64,000 nt of DNA from Demequina iriomotensis (GCF_000971395.1 NZ_BBME01000015.1:1-64000), one strand, 5' to 3'. Shown: positions 48,198-58,370, counted from the first letter of the stretch. Numbers and translations: made by a program. Notes: generated from the letters alone by a model not told the origin.

Positions 48198-48701
48198 TCA
48201 GGCGGCCTTCATCCAGCCGTCGAGCGAGTAGCGGCTGCGCGGCCAGATCGCGAGGTACGTGCCCAGCACGATGAAGCCGGCGCGCTCGAGCATATGGAGC
48301 GGGTAGTTGGTGGTGCCCTCGGCGACGTCGCCGCCCCCGCCGAAGCATCCGCAGTCGATGCTGAGCCCGTTCGCCCACGCCCAGATCACGCCCGTGACGA
48401 AGCCGGCCATCATGACGAGCCACACGATCGACGCCGTCCGGGTGAACAGGCCTGCCAGGAGGAACACGGCGAGCAGCAGCTCGAAGAACGGGAGCATGGT
48501 GCCCACGAACGGCACGATGGCCTCGGGGAGCAGGCGGTACGCGCGCACGGCGATGATCGACTGGGGGATGTCGAGCATCTTGGGGATGGCGGCGGCGACG
48601 AGGATGCCCGCCATCGCCAGCCGGACCACGGTGCTGAGCCACGGCTGCACCGTCTCCCAGCGCCCTGCGGTCGCGGTCGTCTCCGTCATCTCCGAGCTCA
48701 T
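48198..48701 (-). CDS. MauE/DoxX-like redox membrane protein
   Basis: A 167-aa protein with four hydrophobic segments. SIDCGCFGGGG, a paired-cysteine motif in a loop, fits the MauE-type electron-donor family. AAGGGA precedes the ATG. It is followed in the same direction by the DsbA-like gene, so it may supply or remove electrons for that thioredoxin-fold partner. Confidence 0.82.
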   Translation of the reverse strand: MSSEMTETTATAGRWETVQPWLSTVVRLAMAGILVAAAIPKMLDIPQSIIAVRAYRLLPEAIVPFVGTMLPFFELLLAVFLLAGLFTRTASIVWLVMMAGFVTGVIWAWANGLSIDCGCFGGGGDVAEGTTNYPLHMLERAGFIVLGTYLAIWPRSRYSLDGWMKAA

Positions 48702-48770
48702 CGTGGTCCCTTCGTCACCCGTGCCTCGCTGCCGGGCGAACGCCCGAGGTCGCCTGCGTGTTCCGGGGTG

Positions 48771-50366
48771 TCAGGACGATGCGCCCATGCTAACCGTGAG
48801 CGGCCACCACCAGATCCCCACGTGCGCGTACACGGCGATGCCCGCGACGAGGACCGCGCTGACCGCGACGAGCGCCCACGCGGCCGCGAGACCGGCGGTC
48901 GGGGACACCGCCGCGGCGAGGCGATGCGCGCCCGCGCGGGTCTCGCGCATGAACGGTCCGTAGGCCATCGCGACCACGGCCGCCGCGGCGCCGAGCGCGA
49001 GCGCTCCCGCCTGGGCGTACTCCACGGCGTCCGCGCTCAGGCCCAGGCTGCCCGAGCCCACGAGCCACCAGGCCCCCGCCGCCACGCCGCCGCCCGCGGC
49101 GGCAGCCGTGAGCGCGGCCGGGATGGTCTCGACCGCGGCGCGCAGCACGTGCCACGGGAGCCCGATGGTCTGCACGACGGTGTCCGTGGTGCGGCGCCTG
49201 CCGCGACGCGCATCGGCGGCCTCGAGCGCGAGCTCGCGACGCTGCACGCCGCGCGCGAGGATCGCGACGCCGAGCAGCACCAGCGCGGTGACGACGGGCG
49301 CGAGCGCGGCGGCGGCGATCACCACGAGCGCGGCGAGCAGGAGCAGCAGCCGGCGCCGGGGAGCGGGCTCGAGGTAGCCCTCGTCGTCCTCGGGGACCAG
49401 GTCCTCCCACGCCGGCTCGTCGGGCTCGAGGCCGTCCTGGTCGCCCCACCCTGCCGCCGCATCGTGCACCGGGACGTGCTCGCCGCTGGGCAGCACTGCG
49501 GTCGCCTCGGCGTCCGCGCCCCACGCCGCCTCCGCGAGGCCGACCGGCGCGACCGCGGTGGGCGGGAGCGCGGGCAGCACGTCGGTGGCCCCGCTGAGCG
49601 CCGCGACCACGTCGCGCATGCCGGGACGCGCCGCGACGTCGCGGCCGAGCGCCGCGCGCAGCGTCGCCGCGCCGGGGACGTCGGGCAGCCGCACCTCGGC
49701 CTCGAGGGTCCGGCTGATCGCGCCCGTGCCGGAGCCGAAGGGCGCCTGCGCCGTCATCGCGAACGCGACGGTCGCGGCCCAGGACCACCGATCGGCCTGC
49801 GCGCCCGGCTCGGCACCGTCGATCACCTCGGGCGCGACGTAGCCGGGCGTCCCGCTCACCAGCCCCTCGCGCGTGAGTCGCGCGTCCTCCGTCCGGTGCG
49901 CGAGGCCGAAGTCGATGAGCACGGGGCCGTCCGGTCCCATCATGACGTTCGACGGCGTGACGTCGCGGTGGACCACCCCGGCCGCGTGGACCGCCTCGAG
50001 GGCCGAGGCGGTGCGCTCGGCGAACGCGGCGAGCGCCTCCCCTGCAAGCGGGCCGTGATGGCGGATGTGGTCGAACAGCGTCTCCCCGGGCACGATCTCG
50101 AAGACCACGAAGGTCTCCGCGTCGTCGAGCTCGGCGTCGAGGATGTGGGGCACGGCGGGGTGCCGCAGCGACTGCAGCGCGCGCACCTCGCGGGCCAGGC
50201 GCGCGGCCGCGACCTCGTCCTCGCGCGCGTCGACCAGCTTGAGCGCGGCCTCCTGGCCGCCCTCATCCACGACGCGGTACACGGAGCCCGAGCCCCCCGA
50301 GCCCAGCCGCCCTTGCACGCGATAGCCGCCGACGACGTCACCTACCTCGCGCTGAAGCCCGGCCAT
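48771..50366 (-). CDS. serine/threonine protein kinase, membrane-bound
   Basis: A 531-aa Hanks-type kinase. Residues 1-270 form the catalytic domain: Gly-rich loop LGSGGSGSVYR, Lys in AALKLVD, HRDVTPSNVMM, LIDFGLAHR and GTPGYVAPEVIDG. The C-terminal half has several hydrophobic pairs (about 345-380 and 420-530) and no PASTA repeats, so its input is unclear. TAGGTT lies 6 nt before the ATG. The gene's last codons carry the repeated GGACGATGCG word. Confidence 0.9.
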   Translation of the reverse strand: MAGLQREVGDVVGGYRVQGRLGSGGSGSVYRVVDEGGQEAALKLVDAREDEVAAARLAREVRALQSLRHPAVPHILDAELDDAETFVVFEIVPGETLFDHIRHHGPLAGEALAAFAERTASALEAVHAAGVVHRDVTPSNVMMGPDGPVLIDFGLAHRTEDARLTREGLVSGTPGYVAPEVIDGAEPGAQADRWSWAATVAFAMTAQAPFGSGTGAISRTLEAEVRLPDVPGAATLRAALGRDVAARPGMRDVVAALSGATDVLPALPPTAVAPVGLAEAAWGADAEATAVLPSGEHVPVHDAAAGWGDQDGLEPDEPAWEDLVPEDDEGYLEPAPRRRLLLLLAALVVIAAAALAPVVTALVLLGVAILARGVQRRELALEAADARRGRRRTTDTVVQTIGLPWHVLRAAVETIPAALTAAAAGGGVAAGAWWLVGSGSLGLSADAVEYAQAGALALGAAAAVVAMAYGPFMRETRAGAHRLAAAVSPTAGLAAAWALVAVSAVLVAGIAVYAHVGIWWWPLTVSMGASS

Positions 50367-50555
50367 GGACCCAACCTACCGGCGCATCGTCCAGGCTCGA
50401 CCCGCGTGGGACCTGCGGGGGTGCCGGGTCCCGTCCGGGCTGTGTCATGATGGGCGGGCCGGGAGGACCCCGGCAGTGTCACTGTGGACACCACAACGGC
50501 ATTTCTTCACTACGGATCGTCCGGCACGTACCTGCCGGTGAAGGGAAACACGGCC

Positions 50556-51719
50556 ATGGCCACCGTTACCTATGACAAGGCGTCGCGGATCTACCCCGGC
50601 ACCGAGCGTCCCGCGGTCGACTCGCTCGACCTCCAGATCGCCGACGGCGAGTTCCTCGTGCTCGTCGGCCCGTCCGGCTGCGGCAAGTCGACCTCGCTGC
50701 GCATGCTCGCCGGCCTCGAGGACGTCGACAAGGGCGGCATCTACGTGGGCGACCGCGACGTCACGCACGTCCAGCCCAAGGACCGCGACATCGCGATGGT
50801 GTTCCAGTCCTACGCGCTCTACCCGCACATGTCCGTCGCGGACAACATGGGCTTCGCCCTCAAGATCGCGAAGGTCGACAAGGCCACGATCCGCGAGCGC
50901 GTCGAGGCCGCCGCGAAGATCCTGGACCTCACCGAGTACCTCGACCGCAAGCCGAAGGCCCTCTCGGGTGGTCAGCGTCAGCGCGTCGCCATGGGCCGCG
51001 CGATCGTGCGCCAGCCCCAGGTGTTCCTCATGGACGAGCCGCTGTCGAACCTCGACGCCAAGCTCCGCGTCCAGACCCGCACCCAGATCGCCGCGCTTCA
51101 GCGTCGCCTGGGCACCACCACCGTCTACGTGACCCACGACCAGGTCGAGGCCCTCACGATGGGCGACCGCATCGCGGTCCTCAAGGACGGCGTGCTCCAG
51201 CAGGTCGGCACCCCGCGCGAGATGTACGACACCCCGCAGAACGTGTTCGTCGCGGGCTTCATCGGCTCGCCGGCCATGAACCTGTCGACCTTCCGCGTCG
51301 AGGACGGCCACGCGCTCGTCGGCGACTCGAAGGTCCCGCTGCGTCGCGACACGCTCGCCAACATGTCGGAGGCCGACGGCGGCGACGTCATCCTCGGCTT
51401 CCGCCCGGAGTCGCTCGACCGCGTCGCGCCGAACACGCCCGGCGCCTTCCCGGTCGAGGTCAACGTGGTCGAGGAGCTCGGCTCGGACGCCTTCGTGTAC
51501 GGCACCATCCCGACCCCGCTCGCGACCGGCTCGAAGAACGTCGTGGGCGGCACCGGCGAGGGCATCGTCCGCGTCGACCCGCGCGACGTCCCCGGCAAGG
51601 GCGACACCATCTGGGTGACCATCCGCGAGGGCGAGCAGCACGTGTTCTCGTCCGCCACGCAGGAGCGCATCTCGACCCACGTGGTCCAGACCGACGCCTC
51701 GCGCACGCTCGCGAACTAA
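50556..51719 (+). CDS. msiK: sugar ABC transporter ATPase, MsiK/UgpC type
   Basis: A 387-aa ATPase of the MalK group. Walker [19 protein letters not shown], signature LSGGQRQRVAMGRAIV, Walker B VFLMDEPLSNLDAKLR and switch VTHDQVEAL are intact. A C-terminal TOBE regulatory domain (GFRPESL; EELGSDAFVYGTI) is present. No permease or binding protein is adjacent, as for actinobacterial MsiK, which energises several sugar importers encoded elsewhere. Codon use is very uniform, consistent with high expression. Confidence 0.92.
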   Translation: MATVTYDKASRIYPGTERPAVDSLDLQIADGEFLVLVGPSGCGKSTSLRMLAGLEDVDKGGIYVGDRDVTHVQPKDRDIAMVFQSYALYPHMSVADNMGFALKIAKVDKATIRERVEAAAKILDLTEYLDRKPKALSGGQRQRVAMGRAIVRQPQVFLMDEPLSNLDAKLRVQTRTQIAALQRRLGTTTVYVTHDQVEALTMGDRIAVLKDGVLQQVGTPREMYDTPQNVFVAGFIGSPAMNLSTFRVEDGHALVGDSKVPLRRDTLANMSEADGGDVILGFRPESLDRVAPNTPGAFPVEVNVVEELGSDAFVYGTIPTPLATGSKNVVGGTGEGIVRVDPRDVPGKGDTIWVTIREGEQHVFSSATQERISTHVVQTDASRTLAN

Positions 51720-51735
51720 CGCTCAGCGTTCCACC

Positions 51736-51767
51736 AGGAGGGCGGCCCCGTCAGGGGCCGCCCTCCT
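51736..51767 (+). terminator. strong hairpin after msiK
   Basis: Perfect 14-bp stem (51736-51749 with 51754-51767) with GTCA loop, 17 nt after the msiK stop; no long T-run follows. Confidence 0.85.
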
Positions 51768-51783
51768 GTCGTCTCCCCTCCCG

Positions 51784-51879
51784 GACACTGCCAACGGAGC
51801 TGGTCCCGGTTCGCCGGCGTGTCGCGCCGGATCGGGGGCGGCGCGCCGGGGCGCGCCGCCGAACTCCGTTGCCGCTGTC
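51784..51879. repeat. 96-bp dispersed palindromic element, copy C
   Basis: Ends GACACTGCCAACGGA and TCCGTTGCCGCTGTC. It lies between msiK and the DUF4032 gene. Its left half (CAACGGAGCTGGTCCCGG) matches the reverse complement of the right half of copies B and D, so it is inverted relative to them. Confidence 0.75.
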
Positions 51880-51912
51880 CGGGCGAGGGCACGCCCTCGC
51901 TACGCTGGAACC

Positions 51913-53373
51913 ATGCCGCACATCACCGGGGCCGCCGATCCGGCGCTCATGGAGCTGCCATGGGACATCCCGCTCTCCGCCTGGCCCGAGGACGTCATCG
52001 CCGCGCTGCCCCGCGGACTGTCGCGTCACGTCGTGCGCTTCGTGCGTCACGGCGGCACCGTGCTCGCGGTCAAGGAGACCAACCGCGAGATCGCGCATCG
52101 CGAGTTCCAGATGCTGCGCGACCTCGAGCGCATGGAGGCGCCGTGCGTCCATGCGGTCGCGGTGGTCACCCAGCGCAGGACGCCCATGGGCGAGGAGCTG
52201 TCGGCCGCGCTCGTCACCGAGCACCTCGCGTTCTCCCTGCCCTACCGCGCGCTGTTCTCGACCGCGCTGCGCAAGGGCACGCTCAACCGCCTCATCGACG
52301 CGCTCTCGGTGCTGCTGGTGCGCCTGCACCTCAACGGCTTCTACTGGGGCGACGTCTCGCTGTCGAACGCCCTCTTCCGCCGCGACGCGTCCGAGTTCAG
52401 CGCCTACCTGGTCGACGCCGAGACCGGCGACATCCACGACGCCCTCACCGACGGCCAGCGGTCCTACGACCTCGAGATCGCGACCACCAACATCATCGGC
52501 GAGATCCTCGACCTGCAGGCGAACGAGGACCTCGACGAGGGCATCGACCCGTTCAAGATCGGCGAGCGCCTCGAGTCGAAGTACGGCAGGCTGTGGGCCG
52601 CGCTCACCGCGACCGAGACGTTCGACGCGAACGTGCCGCTGCGTGTCGCCGAGCGCGTACGCGCGCTCAACGAGATGGGCTTCGACGTGGGCGAGCTCGA
52701 CATGCTCTCCACCCCCGACGGGCAAGGGCTGCGCATCCGCCCCAAGGTGGTCGACGCCGGCTTCCACTCGCGTCGGCTCATGCGGCTCACGGGTCTCGAC
52801 GTGCAGGAGAACCAGGCGCGTCGCCTGCTCAACGACCTGGACGAGTTCCGGCTGGTCCACCCCGAGATCGGCGAGGACGAGGCCTTCGGCGCGCACGCCT
52901 GGCTCACCAGCATCTTCGAGCCGACGGTCCGCGCCGTGCCGCGCGAGCTCCGCGGCAAGCTCGAGCCCGCCCAGGTGTTCCACGAGGTCCTCGACCACCG
53001 CTGGTACCTCGCGGAGGCCGCCGGCGAGGACGTGCCGATGCCCGTGGCCACCGCTTCGTACGTGAAGAACGTGCTGCCGCTGCGCCCCGACGAGCGCGCC
53101 GTGCTGGGCCGCTCCCTCGCGGAGATGACCGCCGAGCTGCCCGCGCTCACCGACGAGGTCGGCACCGAGTTCGAGGCGCGCGACCCGTTCGAGAACGACA
53201 ACACGTACGCGTGGGGCGAGGTCCCCGCGCCCGAGGTCAGCGAGCCCCCGCAGGTGCGGCGCCAGTCGACGCGCCTCCCCGCGCCCGAGCGCTCGCCCCT
53301 GTCGGGCGAGGTCACGGCGCGCGCCGCATCGTCCCCTGCGGAGGACGATGCGGGCGAGAAGTCCGGCTTCTAG
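51913..53373 (+). CDS. DUF4032 protein with kinase-like N-terminal region
   Basis: A 486-aa cytosolic protein. The first ~200 residues resemble lipopolysaccharide-kinase-like folds: LAVKETNREIAHREFQML in the nucleotide-lysine region, LHLNGFYWGDVSLSNALF in the catalytic-loop position, and YLVDAETGDIH like a DFG strand. The DUF4032 region follows (about 220-385), then a low-complexity tail. TACGCT sits 6 nt before the ATG. Found next to rlmB/cysS in related genomes; substrate unknown. Confidence 0.85.
   Translation: MPHITGAADPALMELPWDIPLSAWPEDVIAALPRGLSRHVVRFVRHGGTVLAVKETNREIAHREFQMLRDLERMEAPCVHAVAVVTQRRTPMGEELSAALVTEHLAFSLPYRALFSTALRKGTLNRLIDALSVLLVRLHLNGFYWGDVSLSNALFRRDASEFSAYLVDAETGDIHDALTDGQRSYDLEIATTNIIGEILDLQANEDLDEGIDPFKIGERLESKYGRLWAALTATETFDANVPLRVAERVRALNEMGFDVGELDMLSTPDGQGLRIRPKVVDAGFHSRRLMRLTGLDVQENQARRLLNDLDEFRLVHPEIGEDEAFGAHAWLTSIFEPTVRAVPRELRGKLEPAQVFHEVLDHRWYLAEAAGEDVPMPVATASYVKNVLPLRPDERAVLGRSLAEMTAELPALTDEVGTEFEARDPFENDNTYAWGEVPAPEVSEPPQVRRQSTRLPAPERSPLSGEVTARAASSPAEDDAGEKSGF
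53325..53352. repeat. inverted pair of the 10-mer GGACGATGCG
   Basis: CGCATCGTCC and GGACGATGCG face each other with an 8-nt loop, 21 nt before the DUF4032 gene's stop. They encode ASSP and EDDA. This could fold as a hairpin, as inverted uptake words do in Neisseria. Confidence 0.8.
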
Positions 53374-53395
53374 CCTCGCCCGGGCGCGACGCGGG

Positions 53396-54361
53396 TCAGG
53401 CCCGCGCGGCCGCCTTGGACGCCTCGTACAGCGCGATCGAGGCCGCGACGGACGCGTTGAGGCTCTCGGTGGTCGCGGCGATCGGGATCGACACCACCTG
53501 GTCGCAGGCCTCGCGCACGAGGCGCGACAGGCCCTCGCCCTCGGCGCCGACCACGATGACGAGCGGGCCGTCGAGCAGGTTGGACTCGTGCAGGTCCACC
53601 TCGCCGTCGCCCGCGAGCCCGAGCACGAACAGGCCCGCCTTCTTGTACTCCTCGAGCGTGCGGACCATGTTGACCGCGCGCGCGACCGGGAGGCGCGAGG
53701 CCGCACCCGCGGATACCTTCCACGCGGCCACCGTCATGCCCGCGGCGCGGCGCTCGGGGATGAGCGCGCCGGAGGCGCCGAACGCCGCCGCCGAGCGCAC
53801 GATCGCGCCCAGGTTGCGGGGATCCTGGATGCCGTCGAGCGCGATGATCCGCACGGGCGACGCCGCCTCGAGGAGGTCCTGCGGCTCGGCGTACTGGTAC
53901 GGCGGTACCTCGAGCGCGACGCCCTGGTGCGGCGAGCCGTCCGCGAGGGTGTCGAGCGTCGCCTTGGTCACCTCGCGCACCGTGACGCCGTGCTCGACGG
54001 CGAGGGACACGATCTCGGTGATGCGGTCGTCCGCGTCGATCCGGTTGAAGATGCTGAGCATGGTGGCCTGCATGCCCTCGCGCAGCGCCTCGAGGACGCT
54101 GTTGCGGCCCACGACCAGGTCGGTGGCACCCGACGTGCGGTCGCGCGGCGTCGACCTCGCCGGTCGCTGCGACGCCTTGGCGGCGTCCTTCTCGGCGCGC
54201 ACCTTCGCCTTGTAGGCCTTGTGGTTGGGGCGGTCCTCCGCCCGGGGGGTAGGGCCCTTGCCCTCGAGCGCCTTGCGTCCGTGCCCGCCCGTGCCGACCT
54301 GCGCGCCCTTCTTCGAGCCTGCATTACGGGTCGCGCCGCGGCGCTTCGAGTTACCAGCCAT
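53396..54361 (-). CDS. rlmB: 23S rRNA 2'-O-methyltransferase RlmB-like (SpoU/TrmH family)
   Basis: A 321-aa SAM-dependent methyltransferase. The basic N-terminal ~75 residues (NSKRRGATRNAGSKKG) probably bind RNA. An L30e-like substrate domain follows (VVGRNSVLEALREG), then a SPOUT knot with DGIQDPRNLGAIVRSAAAFG, VVGAEGEGLSRLV and SIPIAATTESLNASVAASI. TACCCT lies 7 nt before the ATG. Downstream of cysS, as in most actinobacteria. Confidence 0.92.
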   Translation of the reverse strand: MAGNSKRRGATRNAGSKKGAQVGTGGHGRKALEGKGPTPRAEDRPNHKAYKAKVRAEKDAAKASQRPARSTPRDRTSGATDLVVGRNSVLEALREGMQATMLSIFNRIDADDRITEIVSLAVEHGVTVREVTKATLDTLADGSPHQGVALEVPPYQYAEPQDLLEAASPVRIIALDGIQDPRNLGAIVRSAAAFGASGALIPERRAAGMTVAAWKVSAGAASRLPVARAVNMVRTLEEYKKAGLFVLGLAGDGEVDLHESNLLDGPLVIVVGAEGEGLSRLVREACDQVVSIPIAATTESLNASVAASIALYEASKAAARA

Positions 54362-54408
54362 GGCTACAAGGGTAATAGGGGACGATGCGCACCGGCGCCC
54401 CACCCCGT

Positions 54409-54504
54409 GACACTGCCAACGGATCTCGCGGCGACACGCGGGTGAGGCAGGCCCGCTCCCGCGCGACACGCCGACAACCCGGGACCAGGTCCGTTGGACG
54501 TGTC
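54409..54504. repeat. 96-bp dispersed palindromic element, copy D
   Basis: Ends GACACTGCCAACGGA and TCCGTTGGACGTGTC. It lies between cysS and rlmB. It is most similar to copy B, including ACCCGGGACCAGGTCCGTTG. Confidence 0.8.
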
Positions 54505-54518
54505 CGGGAGGGGTGGGG

Positions 54519-55943
54519 TCAGGACTCCGAGGCGAGGGACCAGCGGGCGCCGTCGGCGCCGTCGGAGATCACGATGCCGGCGCCGGCCAGGCGGTCGCGG
54601 ATGGCATCCGCGGTGGCCCAGTCCTTCGCGGCACGCGCCGCCGCCCGCGCCTCGATGTCCGCCTTGACCAGGAAGTCCAGGGCGCCCATCGCGGCGTCCG
54701 AGGCGCCCGCCTTCTCCCCCGCCCACTCCGGGGCGCCCGGGTCGAGGCCCAGCACGTCGAGCATCGACCGCGCCGCCAGCAGCGCCGCCGCGACCGCCGC
54801 ATCGTCCCCCGCCGTGAGCGCGGCGTTGCCCGCGCGCACCGTCTCGTGGATGACCGCGAGCGCGCGCGGCACGCCCAGGTCGTCGTCCATCGCCTCGACG
54901 AAGGCGGCGGGCAGCTCGGCGGTCGCGACCGTCGCGGCCGACGGCGCGCCCACCTTCTCGGAGGCCCGCGCGACGAAGCCCTGGAAGCGGGCCCACTGGG
55001 CGGAGGCCTCGTCGAGCGTCGACGGCGAGTACTCGAGCATCGACCGGTAGTGCACAGCCGCGAGCGCGAGGCGCAGCGCGGCGGGCTCGTGCTCGGCGAG
55101 CACCTCGGACACCAGCAGCCCGTTGCCCAGCGACTTCGACATCTTGGCGCCCGACTGGGTCACCCAGGCCGAGTGCATCCACAGGCGCGCGAAGCCGTAG
55201 CCCGCGGCCCGCGACTGCGCCTGCTCGTTCTCGTGGTGCGGGAAGCGCAGGTCGAGGCCCCCGCCGTGGATGTCGAACTCCTCGCCCAGGTAGCGGTGCG
55301 CCATCGCCGAGCACTCGATGTGCCAGCCCGGGCGGCCCGGCCCCCAGGGCGAGTCCCACGAGGCCGTCGCGGGCTCATCGTCCTTGCGCGCCTTCCACAG
55401 CGCGAAGTCGTGGGTGTCGCGCTTGTCCTCGAGCGGGGCGTCCTGCGCCGGTGACAGGTCGTCGAGCGCCTGACGGGTGAGCGCGCCGTAGCCGACGAAC
55501 GAGCGCACGTCGAAGTACACCGACCCGCCCTGCTCGTACGCGTGGCCGTTCGCGACAAGGCGCTCGATCATCCCGAGGATCTCGGGGATGTGGCCGGTCG
55601 CGCGCGGCTCCGCGGCGGGCGCCTTGACGCCGACCGCCGCGTAGGCGGCCTGGAACTCGCGCTCGTAGCGCAGCGCCCACGCCCACCACTCCCAGCCGGC
55701 GTCCGCGGCCTTCGCGAGGGTCTTGTCGTCGATGTCGGTGACGTTGCGCACCAGCGTCACCGCGTAGCCCGAGCGCTCGAGCCAGCGCTGCAGCACGTCG
55801 AACGCGACGGCGCTGCGCAGGTGGCCCACATGGGGCGCGCTCTGGACGGTGGGACCGCACAGGTAGATGCCCGCCTTGCCGGCGGTCATCGGAACGAAGT
55901 CTCGCTCCTCGCGGGTGGCGGTGTCGTACAGGCGCAGGGTCAC
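54519..55943 (-). CDS. cysS: cysteinyl-tRNA synthetase
   Basis: A 474-aa class I synthetase. [20 protein letters not shown] holds the zinc cysteine and the HIGH-type motif; KMSKSLGNG is the KMSKS loop; [18 protein letters not shown] binds zinc and substrate. TAGCCT lies 6 nt before the GTG start. It stands within the carD-ispD-ispF-cysS-rlmB cluster, in the same direction. Confidence 0.96.
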   Translation of the reverse strand: MTLRLYDTATREERDFVPMTAGKAGIYLCGPTVQSAPHVGHLRSAVAFDVLQRWLERSGYAVTLVRNVTDIDDKTLAKAADAGWEWWAWALRYEREFQAAYAAVGVKAPAAEPRATGHIPEILGMIERLVANGHAYEQGGSVYFDVRSFVGYGALTRQALDDLSPAQDAPLEDKRDTHDFALWKARKDDEPATASWDSPWGPGRPGWHIECSAMAHRYLGEEFDIHGGGLDLRFPHHENEQAQSRAAGYGFARLWMHSAWVTQSGAKMSKSLGNGLLVSEVLAEHEPAALRLALAAVHYRSMLEYSPSTLDEASAQWARFQGFVARASEKVGAPSAATVATAELPAAFVEAMDDDLGVPRALAVIHETVRAGNAALTAGDDAAVAAALLAARSMLDVLGLDPGAPEWAGEKAGASDAAMGALDFLVKADIEARAAARAAKDWATADAIRDRLAGAGIVISDGADGARWSLASES

Positions 55944-56006
55944 GCGCCCAGGCTACCGGTCGCGTGCTGCCGGGAACGATGCGACGGTCTCGCCGTCGCG
56001 CGGCGG

Positions 56007-56483
56007 TCAGGCCTCGACGATGAGCGCGGTCGCGATGGCCGCGACGCCCTCGCCGCGCCCCGTGAGCCCCAGTCCGTCGGTGGTGGTGCCGGCCACGGTC
56101 ACGGGCGCGCCGCATGCGGCCGTCAGCGCAGCCTCCGCCTCGGCGCGCCGCGGCGCGAGCTTGGGACGGTTGCCGATGACCTGCACCGCGACGTTGCCGA
56201 TCGTGAAGCCCGCCTCACGCACCAGGCGCGCGGACTCCGCGAGCAGCGCCACCCCGGCCGCGCCCGCCCACTCGGGACGCGCGGTGCCGAAGTTCGATCC
56301 GAGGTCGCCGAGCCCGGCGGCAGACAGCAGCGCGTCGCACGCTGCATGAGCGGCGACGTCGGCGTCGGAGTGCCCCTCGAGCCCGGGCTCGCCGGGCCAC
56401 TCGAGCCCGGCGACCATGAGCGGCCGGTCGCCGCCGAACGCGTGGACGTCCACGCCGATGCCGGTCCGCGGCAGCGCGTTCAC
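56007..56483 (-). CDS. ispF: 2-C-methyl-D-erythritol 2,4-cyclodiphosphate synthase
   Basis: A 158-aa trimeric zinc enzyme of the MEP isoprenoid pathway. GIGVDVHAF gives the D-x-H metal motif; [20 protein letters not shown] and DLGSNF are canonical. The GTG start overlaps the ispD stop (GTGA), so the two pathway enzymes are translationally coupled. Confidence 0.95.
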   Translation of the reverse strand: MNALPRTGIGVDVHAFGGDRPLMVAGLEWPGEPGLEGHSDADVAAHAACDALLSAAGLGDLGSNFGTARPEWAGAAGVALLAESARLVREAGFTIGNVAVQVIGNRPKLAPRRAEAEAALTAACGAPVTVAGTTTDGLGLTGRGEGVAAIATALIVEA

Positions 56484-57163
56484 ACCGTCTCCTCTTCCGC
56501 GGACAGCGCCGCGATGTGCTCGGCGAGCGCGAGGTCGCCCGCATGCGTCACCTTGACGCCCCACTCGTGGCCCGCAGTCGCCACCACCCGGTACCCGAGG
56601 GCGCGTGCGAGCGACGCGTCGTCGGTCGCCGCGTCACCGCCGCGCGCATGCGCGTCGAGCAGCACGGCGGCGCGGAACGCCTGGGGGGTCTGGACGATGC
56701 GGAAGCCGGCCCGGTCGACGGGCTCGCCCAGCGAGCCGTCCGGCGCGGGCGCGGTCACCAGGGTATCGACCACCGGCACCACGGGCACGGCGCCGTCCGC
56801 GCCGTCCTCGATCGCGGCGACGACGGCGCGCATGGCCGCCACGGGCTGGAAGGCGCGCGCCGCATCGTGCACCAGGACGATGTCGTGGGACGCGAGCCGC
56901 AGCGCCGCCAGGCCCGCGTTGACGGACTCCTGCCGCGTCGCGGCGCCGGGCACCACGGTCACGTCGAGGCCCGCGAGCGCGCGCTCGAAGTCCGGCAGAT
57001 GGGTGGGCGGCGCCGTCACGACGACGCGCGCGGCGACCCGGGCGATGCGCCGCACCGCGTGCACCACGAGAGGCGCGCCCGCGACGACGACGAGCGCCTT
57101 GGGAAGGTCGGACCCCAGCCGGGTCCCGTAGCCGGCGGCCGTGACGACGGCCGCGACGGTCAC
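56480..57163 (-). CDS. ispD: 2-C-methyl-D-erythritol 4-phosphate cytidylyltransferase
   Basis: A 227-aa MEP-pathway enzyme that joins CTP and methylerythritol phosphate. [19 protein letters not shown] is the nucleotide-binding motif; [10 protein letters not shown] and VDTLV are family motifs. GTG start overlaps the carD stop (GTGA). Confidence 0.94.
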   Translation of the reverse strand: MTVAAVVTAAGYGTRLGSDLPKALVVVAGAPLVVHAVRRIARVAARVVVTAPPTHLPDFERALAGLDVTVVPGAATRQESVNAGLAALRLASHDIVLVHDAARAFQPVAAMRAVVAAIEDGADGAVPVVPVVDTLVTAPAPDGSLGEPVDRAGFRIVQTPQAFRAAVLLDAHARGGDAATDDASLARALGYRVVATAGHEWGVKVTHAGDLALAEHIAALSAEEETV

Positions 57164-57642
57164 GAGGCGAGGACCTCGTCGAGACGGGTCTCCGCGGCGG
57201 CCTCGTCGCACTTCTCGGCGAGAGCGAGCTCGCTCACCAGGATCTGGCGCGCCTTGTGGAGCATGCGCTTCTCGCCGGCGGACAGGCCCTTGTCGGTGTC
57301 GCGACGCGAGAGGTCGCGGACCACCTCGGCCACGCGGATGACGTCGCCCGAGGCGAGCTTCTCGACGTTGGCCTTGTAGCGGCGCGACCAGTTGGTCGGC
57401 TCCTCGATGTAGGGCTCGCGCAGGACGCCGAACACCTTCTCCAGTCCCGCCTGGTCGACGACGTCGCGGACTCCCACCAGGTCGACGTTCTCCGCCGGCA
57501 CCTCGATGGTCAGGTCACCCTGCGCCACCTTGAGCTTGAGGTAGGTCTTCTCCTCGCCGCGGATGATGCGCTTCTTGATGTCCTGGATCTGGGCCGCCCC
57601 GTGGTGGGGGTAGACGACGGTCTCGCCAACGACGAAGTTCAT
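57160..57642 (-). CDS. carD: CarD-family RNA polymerase regulator
   Basis: A 160-aa transcription factor that binds RNA polymerase beta and stabilises open complexes, notably at rRNA promoters. The N-terminal Tudor-like domain ([18 protein letters not shown]) and helical C-terminus ([17 protein letters not shown] with the DNA-contacting Trp; [16 protein letters not shown]) match mycobacterial CarD. AAGGGGA precedes the ATG. Confidence 0.96.
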   Translation of the reverse strand: MNFVVGETVVYPHHGAAQIQDIKKRIIRGEEKTYLKLKVAQGDLTIEVPAENVDLVGVRDVVDQAGLEKVFGVLREPYIEEPTNWSRRYKANVEKLASGDVIRVAEVVRDLSRRDTDKGLSAGEKRMLHKARQILVSELALAEKCDEAAAETRLDEVLAS

Positions 57643-57848
57643 GGTGGAGTAATCCCCTTCTCGACGGAACTCCATTCTACCAGTTCGCAAAACCCCAATA
57701 ACAGGCGCATCATGCCTGGTGATGGGCCGTTGGTCCCTATCGGGGCAAATTCCCGGACCGCTAGGATCCCCGCCCTCGTGCGCGCGGTGGCCCGCTGTCA
57801 CGCGGAGCCACTATCCTTCCAGTGACGTCACCCCGGAAAGGTCCCGCC

Positions 57849-58313
57849 GTGAAGCACCCCGCACGCCTCCTCCCCCTCGCCGCCGCGCTCGCGCTCACCG
57901 TCGCCGGCTGCAGCACGATCAACCCGATCACCACCCAGATGGCGTACGACGCCTCGGACGGCGTGAGCGTCGAGATCGGCGAGGTCACGGGGCTGAACCT
58001 GCTGGTGATCACCGAGGCCGAGGGCTCCGCCGCCGTGCTGACGGGATCGCTGCGCAACGCGGGCGACGAGGACGTCACCGTCTCCGCGAGCATCGACGGC
58101 GCCGAGATCGCCTCGATCGACGTGCCCGCGGGCGCGACGGTCCGCCTCGGCGGCGACGAGGGCGAGGCCGCCGTCACCGGCACCTCGACCGCCGCGCCGG
58201 GCCTGCTCCAGGACGTATCCTTCCAGACCGAGACCGCCGGCCAGGTCACCGAGCAGGTGCCCGTGCTCGACGGCACGCTGCCGGAGTACGCGCCGGAGCT
58301 CGACAGCCTCTGA
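57849..58313 (+). CDS. putative lipoprotein
   Basis: A 154-aa exported protein. The signal peptide ends with lipobox LTVAGCS (Cys about residue 21). The mature part is beta-rich (SVEIGEVTGLNLLVITEAEGSAA; VTVSASIDGAEIASIDV) and resembles small actinobacterial copper-chaperone-like or DUF4352-like folds only loosely. GTG at 57849 follows GGAAAGG; TATCCT (57812-57817) may be the -10. Function unknown. Confidence 0.82.
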   Translation: MKHPARLLPLAAALALTVAGCSTINPITTQMAYDASDGVSVEIGEVTGLNLLVITEAEGSAAVLTGSLRNAGDEDVTVSASIDGAEIASIDVPAGATVRLGGDEGEAAVTGTSTAAPGLLQDVSFQTETAGQVTEQVPVLDGTLPEYAPELDSL

Positions 58314-58370
58314 CCGGTGGTGCTGCCGCACCGCTGAACCACCGCATCGTCCCTCACCAGGGAGATGGAT

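Noticed and set aside
48733..48746. Hairpin CGGGCG-AA-CGCCCG after the kinase gene.
   Set aside because: Six base pairs with no T-run is too weak to call a terminator.
50474..50489. Small inverted repeat GTGTC-N6-GACAC upstream of msiK as an operator.
   Set aside because: Only five base pairs; similar matches arise by chance.
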